A stretch of 11,970 bases of DNA from Acidobacteriota bacterium. Its GTDB lineage: Bacteria; Acidobacteriota; UBA6911; RPQK01; JADFOI01. The translations under genes and the position numbers were made by a program. The notes beneath the pieces are model-generated. The model did no database searches. It saw only the letters and a list, made by a program, of their open reading frames with translations, and was not told the origin of the DNA. Below, piece after piece: positions 1 to 4,502 of the stretch; positions within the stretch are counted from its first letter, which is position 1; every line of letters begins with the position of its first letter. Where the stretch lies: contig JAPYTY010000039.1 in assembly GCA_029942065.1 (NCBI GenBank), positions 1 to 11,970 on the forward strand. Reading direction: 5' to 3'.

Positions 1-387
1 CACCACCACCCCAAAACCACCCGCTCTCACCAGAATGTCGATCGCCTTGAAAACTCTCCTGGGCCCCCGTATCCACAGTAGGCGTTTCAGGTCGATCCCA
101 GCTTTTTGAGCAAAAGCCGGATCCAGGGAGGAGAAGGGATCAATGTAGGCAACCCATTCCCCCCGTGCGGTAGCCTGGGCCAAAATAGAGAGGAGCAAAC
201 TGGTCTTTCCACTGGAAGAAGGTCCCACGATCTGGGTGATGTGACCTCGGAGGATTCCACCTGAAAGCAAAACATCGAGTGGCCGGATACCCGTGCCCAG
301 GTATTGCCGATGATTTTTCTCATAAAATTCTGACCCACTGAGAGTTAAGGAATCGATTTCGGGCCGGGACCAGGTTTGATTCAGCAT
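1..387 (-). CDS. RecA-fold ATPase, ImuA/RecA-like, N-terminal part (runs off the left edge)
   Basis: The minus-strand frame opens with ATG at 387 and stays open for 129 codons to the window edge, so the C-terminus is missing. Around residues 32-50 it reads LGTGIRPLDVLLSGGILRG, the usual lead-in of RecA-type domains. A Walker A loop, GPSSSGKTSLLL, follows near residue 55, and then VAYIDPFSSLDP and a conserved-looking AGIDLKRLLWIRG stretch. RecA family members use this core to bind ATP. The shorter ImuA/SulA-like relatives, often encoded with ImuB and DnaE2, act in translesion mutagenesis. I infer that branch because the LLWIRG segment and early Walker A resemble the RecA-like proteins of Acidobacteria, but the partner genes would lie outside the window. 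A Shine-Dalgarno-like AAGGTG sits 7 bases before the ATG. Recombinase RecA itself is less likely, since the region before the Walker loop does not read like RecA. Confidence is high for a RecA-fold ATPase and moderate for ImuA-like. Confidence 0.75.
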   Translation of the reverse strand, partial: MLNQTWSRPEIDSLTLSGSEFYEKNHRQYLGTGIRPLDVLLSGGILRGHITQIVGPSSSGKTSLLLSILAQATARGEWVAYIDPFSSLDPAFAQKAGIDLKRLLWIRGPRRVFKAIDILVRAGGFGVVV

Positions 388-392
388 GTATT

Positions 393-439
393 TTCACCTT
401 TTGTTCACCTATGATAATCTCCTGATTCTGCTTTGTCAA
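393..439 (-). promoter_or_regulatory. Sigma70-type promoter and possible operator of the RecA-like gene
   Basis: Read on the minus strand, TTGACA (434-439) is followed after exactly 17 bases by TATCAT (411-416), a near-consensus promoter. Transcription should start about 17 bases before the ATG at 387. Between the -10 box and the start codon the plus strand carries TTCACCT twice (393-399 and 404-410), 11 bases apart, about one helical turn. The same stretch contains TTTC-N7-GTTC (392-406), one base off the GTTC-N7-GTTC box of alphaproteobacterial LexA. LexA control is inference only; the promoter itself is a strong match. Confidence 0.6.
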
Positions 440-448
440 CGCCGAATG

Positions 449-671
449 GTGCAGTGGTCAGGAGCCAGGAGAAGCGCGCTTCGCGCGCAGAGAAACTTCT
501 CGCTGACGCTCGGAGTGGAGAAACGCGTCGCTCACGTTCCGCGTGGAGAACTGGAGTTTCGGATTTGAGACTTCGAATTTCGAATTCTCTGTCAGCTGGC
601 TAGGGCTTGTAGTGGCCGCTCTGCGAGCGGCCCTCCGGAATCGGCGCACTGAGGCGCCTCCCACATTCCGG
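449..671 (+). repeat. Hairpin repeat element, copy A
   Basis: This fills half of the 388-827 gap, where I see no gene. It starts with an octamer-like GGTGCAGTGG, then a three-hairpin core at 465-551. Hairpin 1 is 474-488 (GCGCGC, loop TTC, GCGCGC). Hairpin 2 is 496-515 and hairpin 3 is 524-543; each is built as 4 bp, a TC/TC mismatch, 2 bp and a 4-base loop. The hairpins are separated by AGAGAAAC or TGGAGAAAC linkers. After an AT-rich spacer containing CTTCGAATTT come an 8-bp hairpin at 614-632 and a nested one at 635-671 (outer arms CCGGAAT and ATTCCGG, inner arms GGCGC and GCGCC). Parts of the spacer and the CTCCGGAATCGGCGC segment recur in copy C, so this is one composite element rather than chance palindromes. 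Confidence 0.8.
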
Positions 672-734
672 ACCCAATGTCAGAGGAAATGGAGCACAGT
701 CCCCTGTCTGTGGTGCCGTGGTATCTAAATAACC

Positions 735-772
735 ACCGCACTACCGCACTACCACACTACCGCACTACCACA
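735..772 (+). repeat. Tandem octamer repeat (ACCRCACT)
   Basis: Four consecutive 8-base units (735, 743, 751, 759) read ACCGCACT, ACCGCACT, ACCACACT, ACCGCACT, then a partial fifth unit. A related octamer array lies at 11807-11830. It sits about 55 bases before the permease gene. Between it and 828 there is a TTGACT (792-797 region) but no convincing -10 box. Confidence 0.8.
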
Positions 773-827
773 GACCTTTAACCTATTGACTTGACTCTCA
801 CGCCTTTTCCGTGTATTTCGTGGAAGG

Positions 828-1622
828 ATGGATTTCATTTTGCCTGTCTGGACTCTTTGGTGGCGGGAACTGGTGCGATTTTACCGGCAACGCGGCCGGT
901 TATTAGGTGCACTGGGAACCCCTTTGGTTTTCTGGCTTCTCATCGGATCGGGGATTGGGGCCTCTTTTCGGCCGCCTTCCGCACCGGATGGGATGAACTA
1001 TCTGGAATACTTTTATCCGGGGACGATTGTTCTGATTATCCTTTTCACTGCGATCTTTTCCACGATTTCAGTGATTGAAGATCGCAAGGAAGGGTTTTTG
1101 CTCTCTGTGCTGGTTGCGCCCATGTCCCGATCCGGATTAGCTCTGGGTAAAATTTTAGGCGGAGCAACGCTGGCTTTTATTCAAGGCCTTCTGTTTGTCC
1201 TGGTAGCGCCTTTAATCGGTATTCCTATGGACCTGCAAAAGTTTGTGCTCCTGGCAGGAGTCCTCTTCATGACAGCGTTTTCACTGACAGCACTGGGTTT
1301 TGCCTTTGCCTGGAGGATGGATTCCACCCAGGGTTTTCACGCGGTGATGAATCTTTTGCTTTTCCCCATGTGGCTGCTTTCGGGTGCGGTGTTCCCACCT
1401 TCGGGGGCTTCGACCTGGGTGGAATGGATAATGAAAATCAATCCCCTGGCGTATCAGGTAGCGGCGGTGCGGCACATATTCTATAGGGGGGGGCCGTATC
1501 TGGAAGCTGAATTGCCGTCTTTTGGTCCGGCCCTGCTGGTGAGTGTCGCCTTTTGCGTGGTGGTTTTCGTAGCCTCGTTTCTGGTAGTCCGTTCCACTGG
1601 GACCAGCCAGGGTGGTAGTTGA
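828..1622 (+). CDS. ABC-2 type transporter permease
   Basis: This 264-residue integral membrane protein has about six hydrophobic spans (roughly residues 27-45, 63-82, 104-132, 139-162, 170-190 and 232-255). The segment EDRKEGFLLSVLVAPMSRS at 83-101 is the coupling-helix signature of ABC-2 permeases of the DrrB/NodJ/YadH type, and the length is typical. Such proteins form the membrane part of exporters for drugs, polysaccharides or heme-related cargo, paired with a separate ATPase. No ATPase gene is present in the window, so the partner must be encoded elsewhere. The start is constrained: an in-frame TGA lies at 792-794 with no other ATG before 828. GGAAGG directly abuts the ATG, too close for a normal ribosome site. 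The gene overlaps the next one by 11 bases, so they are probably co-translated. Substrate cannot be told from sequence. Confidence 0.9.
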   Translation: MDFILPVWTLWWRELVRFYRQRGRLLGALGTPLVFWLLIGSGIGASFRPPSAPDGMNYLEYFYPGTIVLIILFTAIFSTISVIEDRKEGFLLSVLVAPMSRSGLALGKILGGATLAFIQGLLFVLVAPLIGIPMDLQKFVLLAGVLFMTAFSLTALGFAFAWRMDSTQGFHAVMNLLLFPMWLLSGAVFPPSGASTWVEWIMKINPLAYQVAAVRHIFYRGGPYLEAELPSFGPALLVSVAFCVVVFVASFLVVRSTGTSQGGS

Positions 1623-2049
1623 GTTGATTTCGATCCAGGACCTGCCGGCCTTGAACGCCAGCCTCAACGGCACCAGTGGTGTGTTGCTGATTCTGGGTTA
1701 TGTTTTCATTCGACAAAAGAAGGTGAATCTACATAAGGCCTGTATGCTGGGGGCCTTTTCCACCTCGATTATTTTCCTGATTTCCTATCTCACCTACCAC
1801 TATTTCACCGGTTCCAGGGCCTTCCTCGGTGAGGGATGGATCCGTGTTGTTTACTTCACGGTTCTTATCTCTCACATCGTCCTTGCAGCGGGGATCGTAC
1901 CTCTGGCCATCATGACCCTGGTACGGGCATGGAAAGGAAGCTTTGAAAGGCATCGAAGCATTGCCCGCTGGACCCTTCCGCTCTGGCTTTATGTCTCCGT
2001 TACGGGCGTGATCGTTTATTGGATGTTGTATCAGGGCCCGTGGAGTTAG
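1612..2049 (+). CDS. DUF420 membrane protein (YozB family)
   Basis: This 145-residue protein has four predicted membrane spans (about 22-33, 45-63, 78-103 and 121-140). The opening LPALNASLNGTSGVLLILGY, the middle ISYLTYHYF and the ending FERHRSIARWTLPLWLYVSVTGV match the DUF420/YozB family closely. Histidines at 41, 63, 88 and 114 are the sort of conserved residues that could bind a metal or heme; that role is inference. In many genomes the family sits near SCO1 and cytochrome oxidase assembly genes, but none is present here. The GTG at 1612 overlaps the permease end. A TTG at 1624, with GGGTGG 8 bases ahead, would give MISIQDLPALN, which fits the family start as well or better. Tight overlap implies an operon with the permease. 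Confidence 0.9.
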   Translation: MVVELISIQDLPALNASLNGTSGVLLILGYVFIRQKKVNLHKACMLGAFSTSIIFLISYLTYHYFTGSRAFLGEGWIRVVYFTVLISHIVLAAGIVPLAIMTLVRAWKGSFERHRSIARWTLPLWLYVSVTGVIVYWMLYQGPWS

Positions 2050-2075
2050 CCTGGATGATGCATCATCCGGGCTAA
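2046..2075. repeat. 30-bp palindrome at the end of the DUF420 gene
   Basis: The arms TTAGCCTGGATGATG and CATCATCCGGGCTAA pair over all 15 positions with a single T-G wobble, and the left arm includes the stop codon at 2047-2049. It also lies just beyond the ankyrin gene, which ends from the other side, so both convergent messages would carry the hairpin. No T-run follows on either strand, so it is not a standard intrinsic terminator. A half copy with 16 of 18 bases matching is found at 11864-11881. Confidence 0.75.
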
Positions 2076-2079
2076 GCTA

Positions 2080-2220
2080 CTACCGAGCTCCGGCCCGCTT
2101 GAGCAGTGCGACGACTTCGGAATGACCCGCAACTGCCGCCACCGTGGAGGCGGTGCGCCCATCCCGGGTCCTTGCATTGACATCCACGCCGGGCTGCAGC
2201 AAGGATTTCACCCTCTCGAT
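2080..2220 (-). pseudogene. Cut-off C-terminal ankyrin segment, in frame after a stop
   Basis: The minus-strand frame of the ankyrin gene continues past the TAG at 2221-2223 for another 46 codons and ends in two consecutive TAG codons (2080-2082, 2077-2079). The translation contains IERVKSLLQPGVDVNAR, then DGRTASTVAAVAGHSEVV and ALLKRAGAR, which is a normal ankyrin repeat and a half. It joins the preceding LIEAAQNG exactly as expected in an unbroken repeat. The stop therefore looks like a single-base nonsense change (for example GAG, CAG or AAG to TAG), leaving this part untranslated unless the stop is read through. Confidence 0.8.
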
Positions 2221-3117
2221 CTAGCCGTTTTGTGCTGCCTCTATCAGGTCTGAAAGAGTTTCTTGTTGAACCCTTTCGAGCAGCCTCTGGACCCTTCGAC
2301 CTCCTGCCTGGGCATAGGCCGTTTTTCCCTCTCCGTTTTTGGCATTGGTATCGGCCCCTGTGTTGATCAATGCCTCCACTATCTCAACGGAGCCGGCCCT
2401 CGCCGCATCCATCAGGGCACTCTGTCCATTCTTGTCTTTGGCGTTTACTTTCGCACCCGCCTTGAGCAGGGCTTGAAGGGTTTCGACAACACCTCTTGAC
2501 GCCACTTCCATCAAGGCCGTCCTGCCATCGTTGTCCTGTACATTCACATCAGCGCCGGCATCGAGAAGGGTTTGGAAGGAGTCTGGCTGATCAACGGAAA
2601 GGGCTCTCATCAAGGGTGTTTTGCCGCTGTTGTCCTTCGCATTCACATCAGCGCCGGCATCGAGAAGGGTTTGGAAGGAGTCTGGCTGATCAACGGAAAG
2701 GGCTCTCATCAAGGGTGTTTTGCCGCTGTTGTCCTTCGCATTCACATCGGCCCCCGCATCCAACAAGGTTTTGATAGTGTCGATGGCGCCTAACGCCGTC
2801 GCCCATGCCAGAGCGGTCACGCCGTTGCTGTCTTTCAGGTTCACGTCGGCCCCTCGGTCCAGCAATGTTTTCAGGATCTCGACCTGGCCTGTTATAACCG
2901 CCCGGGCCAGGGAGCTCAGCCCATTGCTGTCTTTTAGATTCACATCGGCGCCGGCGTCCAGCAATTTCTTTACGGTCTCGGCTTGACCGTACCGGATGGC
3001 TTCGATCAGCTCAGAATTGACATCCTGAGGTCCCGGATTCACGTCCGGTTGTGTACAGGCGGTTAGCGACCCCACCAGTACCGCCACCAGAGCGATGATC
3101 ATTCTAGCTGGACGCAT
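2221..3117 (-). CDS. Ankyrin-repeat lipoprotein (shortened by an in-frame stop)
   Basis: Starting at ATG 3117 the protein has 298 residues. MRPARMIIALVAVLVGS followed by LTAC is a lipoprotein signal peptide with the lipobox cysteine near residue 21, so it is probably membrane-anchored on the periplasmic side. Seven to eight ankyrin repeats follow, with units ending in LLDAGADVNAKD or close variants. Ankyrin repeats bind protein partners; no enzymatic domain is visible and the partner is unknown. Repeats 4 and 5 are identical through an exact 99-bp duplication. The last part (EGKTAYAQAGGRRVQRLLERVQQETL) departs from the repeat pattern, then a new ankyrin module begins and is cut by the TAG at 2221-2223. 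An ATG three codons upstream (3126) is possible, but it overlaps the extended -10 box proposed at 3125-3133, so 3117 is preferred. The next gene upstream on this strand is the small zinc-binding protein. Confidence 0.85.
   Translation of the reverse strand: MRPARMIIALVAVLVGSLTACTQPDVNPGPQDVNSELIEAIRYGQAETVKKLLDAGADVNLKDSNGLSSLARAVITGQVEILKTLLDRGADVNLKDSNGVTALAWATALGAIDTIKTLLDAGADVNAKDNSGKTPLMRALSVDQPDSFQTLLDAGADVNAKDNSGKTPLMRALSVDQPDSFQTLLDAGADVNVQDNDGRTALMEVASRGVVETLQALLKAGAKVNAKDKNGQSALMDAARAGSVEIVEALINTGADTNAKNGEGKTAYAQAGGRRVQRLLERVQQETLSDLIEAAQNG
2541..2748. repeat. Exact 99-bp tandem duplication inside the ankyrin gene
   Basis: Bases 2541-2649 and 2640-2748 are identical, giving a 99-bp period with no mismatch. 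This adds one complete 33-residue ankyrin unit (NSGKTPLMRALSVDQPDSFQ and so on) and keeps the frame. The neighbouring ankyrin units differ strongly in DNA sequence, so this copy is recent. Confidence 0.95.
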
Positions 3118-3124
3118 AGTGCCC

Positions 3125-3133
3125 ATTATGCCA
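3125..3133 (-). promoter_or_regulatory. Extended -10 promoter just before the ankyrin gene
   Basis: The minus strand reads TG-G-CATAAT, five of six bases of the consensus -10 with the extended TGN. It ends 7 bases before the ATG at 3117. No good -35 box was seen. Transcription would start at or within a base or two of the ATG, giving a leaderless message. The same arrangement is found before efp and the ETF-QO gene. Confidence 0.4.
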
Positions 3134-3190
3134 TGGATGGGGGAGGTAGAAGGGTGAAAAGGAGGGCAGTCGATGGGACCGCGACCGGAT

Positions 3191-3430
3191 TCAGGCCACT
3201 TCGGTGACTTTTTTTTCCTTCTCTTCGAATTGTTCGATTTCCTTGTCGGAAATCTTGACCCGGCGGCCCGTGGTTTTGTAGTAGTGCGGATGTTGAGATT
3301 TCACTGAATTGTATACTTCATCCCAGCACTCGGCGCACTCTTCCACGTGGGAGAGAAAATGCAACTTATCGTCCACGTCCAGTTTATCGGTGAGGAAGCG
3401 TTTCAATAGCCTCCGATTACAAGTTGTCAT
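3191..3430 (-). CDS. Small zinc-finger (anti-sigma-like, ZAS/zf-HC2) protein
   Basis: This is a 79-residue soluble protein with no membrane span. Cys4, His28, Cys32 and Cys35 form the pattern C-x23-H-x3-C-x2-C of zinc-binding anti-sigma (ZAS) domains; the core reads FLSHVEECAECWDEVY. In anti-sigma factors this domain holds an ECF sigma factor and can sense redox or zinc state. No sigma factor gene adjoins it, so its target is unknown. The tail (residues 57-79) is rich in Lys and Glu. AAGGAG lies about 12 bases before the ATG at 3430, a slightly long but usable ribosome site. It lies between efp and the ankyrin gene on the same strand. The 210-base gap upstream holds repeat copy B, so it may have its own promoter. 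Confidence 0.7.
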   Translation of the reverse strand: MTTCNRRLLKRFLTDKLDVDDKLHFLSHVEECAECWDEVYNSVKSQHPHYYKTTGRRVKISDKEIEQFEEKEKKVTEVA

Positions 3431-3510
3431 GTTCTTGCGACGCTCCTTGATTCAAGTATCTCTGTTATAAGAAGATTCTTTTGAAGAAAAGTTTCAATTT
3501 TTCTGAAAAA

Positions 3511-3616
3511 GGGGCCAGGAGAAGCGTGCTTCGCACGCAGAGAAACTCCTCGCGGGTGCTCGGAGTGGAAAAACGCGTCGCTCACGCTCCGCGTGGAGAA
3601 CGGGAGTTCCAGATTT
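3511..3616 (+). repeat. Hairpin repeat element, copy B
   Basis: The core at 3511-3601 matches copy A base by base in layout. Hairpin 1 (3524-3538) is GCGTGC, loop TTC, GCACGC: compared with copy A both arms have changed together, keeping the pairing. Hairpin 2 (3546-3565) has arms CTCC and GGAG, hairpin 3 (3574-3593) has CGCG and CGCG. The sequence after the last linker (GGGAGTTCCAGATTT) also resembles copy A, and then similarity is lost. It lies in the 3431-3640 gap between efp and the zinc-finger gene and is oriented opposite to both. Nothing else convincing is seen there apart from a short GCACGACTGCACGA repeat near 3625. Confidence 0.85.
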
Positions 3617-3640
3617 CTACGATAGCACGACTGCACGAGT

Positions 3641-4201
3641 CTACTTCGCTCGTTCCAGGTAGCGGCCCTCGTAAGGATCTACCCGGACCACCTCGCCGGT
3701 ACGAATAAAGGGGGGAACCTGGATGACCACGCCGGTCTCCAGGGTGGCGGGTTTGGGAGAGTTGTTGGCAGTAGCTCCCTTCAGTTCGGGTTCGGTTTCC
3801 ACGACCTTGAGCTCCACCATGGCCGGGAGTTCGACCGTAATGGGTTGGTCTTCAAGAAACTCCACCTGAACCTGGGTTCCTTCCTGAAGATAGTTGTGGA
3901 AGTCTCCCAGGATCTCCTGATCGATGGGAAACTGTTCAAAGGTCTCCGTGTTCATGAAGTAGTAAAGGGCGCCGTCCCGGTAGAGATACTCCACTTCCTG
4001 CTGGTCCAAAATGGCACGCTCCACGTTTTCCTGGGACTTGAACCGGTGTTCATAGGAGGCTCCGGTGCGCAAATTTCTCATGAGTACACGCACGATGGCC
4101 GCTCCTTTTCCGGGGGTTCGATGCTGAAACTCCAGAACACGATGGGGAATGCTGTCGTGAATGAGAATCATCCCTTTCCGAATCTGGGTCGCAGAAATCA
4201 T
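3641..4201 (-). CDS. efp: Elongation factor P
   Basis: This 186-residue protein has the family length and starts with MISATQIRKGMIL, as EF-P proteins do. EF-P binds between the P and E sites of the ribosome and helps peptide bond formation in proline runs. The tip of domain I is TPGKGAAIVRVLMRNLRTG, with Lys32 at the position that is modified in many bacteria (beta-lysylation by EpmA or other routes); an arginine there would indicate EarP, which is not the case. The second half has the two OB-type domains, ending in the conserved ETGVVIQVPPFI, TGEVVRVDPYEGRYLER. No Shine-Dalgarno sequence precedes the ATG, but an extended -10 box ends 8 bases upstream. It is transcribed away from the ETF-QO gene, and repeat copy C lies in the divergent gap. 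Confidence 0.97.
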   Translation of the reverse strand: MISATQIRKGMILIHDSIPHRVLEFQHRTPGKGAAIVRVLMRNLRTGASYEHRFKSQENVERAILDQQEVEYLYRDGALYYFMNTETFEQFPIDQEILGDFHNYLQEGTQVQVEFLEDQPITVELPAMVELKVVETEPELKGATANNSPKPATLETGVVIQVPPFIRTGEVVRVDPYEGRYLERAK

Positions 4202-4209
4202 GGGCCGTT

Positions 4210-4239
4210 ACCATAGCAAAACGCCTGCGAGAAGTTCAA
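4210..4239 (-). promoter_or_regulatory. Promoter of efp, probably giving a leaderless message
   Basis: On the minus strand, TTGAAC (4234-4239) is followed after 18 bases by TATGGT (4210-4215), preceded by the extended element TGC. Only 8 bases lie between the -10 box and the ATG at 4201. The -35 box directly abuts the outer end of repeat copy C, so the element ends where the promoter begins. Confidence 0.45.
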
Positions 4240-4467
4240 GGGGCGCTGGTCTTCGACCAGCGCGTTCCACGTTCCACGAAAAGAAGAACGGAGTCCCGCG
4301 CCGATTCCGGAGAGCCGCTCCAGTCCTAGGTGACTGACGGAAAATTCGAAGCCGGTCCGAATTTTAAAACCGGACTATTCTCCACGCGGAGGCTTGGCGA
4401 CGCTTTTCTCCACTCCGAGCACCAGCGAGGAGTTTCTCTGCGCGCGAAGTGCGCTTCTCCTGACCCC
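4240..4467 (-). repeat. Hairpin repeat element, copy C (inverted relative to copy D)
   Basis: Read on the minus strand, the core runs from 4467 to 4377 with the same hairpins and linkers as copies A and B (arms CTCC and GGAG in hairpin 2; hairpin 3 is degenerate). A spacer with CTTCGAATTTTCCGTCAG follows, then CTCCGGAATCGGCGC as in copy A, and finally a 9-bp hairpin at 4243-4263 with a 3-base loop next to the doubled GTTCCAC motif. The outer 42 bases (4242-4283) are identical to the reverse complement of 6333-6374 in copy D. A separate small stem CCGGT/ACCGG lies at 4352-4373. The element fills nearly all of the gap between efp and the ETF-QO gene. Confidence 0.85.
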
Positions 4468-4485
4468 TGGGACGAAATCCCCCTG

Positions 4486-4494
4486 TGCTAAGAT
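4486..4494 (+). promoter_or_regulatory. Extended -10 promoter of the ETF-QO gene
   Basis: TG-C-TAAGAT (4486-4494) matches four of six bases of the -10 consensus plus the extended TGN, and ends 8 bases before the ATG at 4503. No clear -35 is seen. The spacing repeats that of efp and suggests a leaderless transcript. Confidence 0.35.
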
Positions 4495-4502
4495 GAGCGG
4501 CG

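Noticed and set aside
386..728. Small reading frames on both strands at 386-728
   Set aside because: They run through the hairpin repeat; similar Arg-rich frames appear at every copy (3427-3708, 4375-4626, 6201-6558) because the repeat happens to be open, with no protein-like conservation.
2046..2075. Intrinsic terminator of the DUF420 gene
   Set aside because: The stem is excellent but no T-run follows on either strand, so it is listed as a palindromic repeat instead.
2263..2986. Plus-strand frames across the ankyrin gene
   Set aside because: They mirror the ankyrin repeats, including the 99-bp duplication, and have Ser/Arg/His-rich shadow composition.
449..4467. CRISPR array suggested by regularly spaced GAGAAAC linkers
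   Set aside because: The linkers are only 8 bases, the intervening segments are themselves palindromic and recur between copies, so they are not spacers; no cas gene is present.
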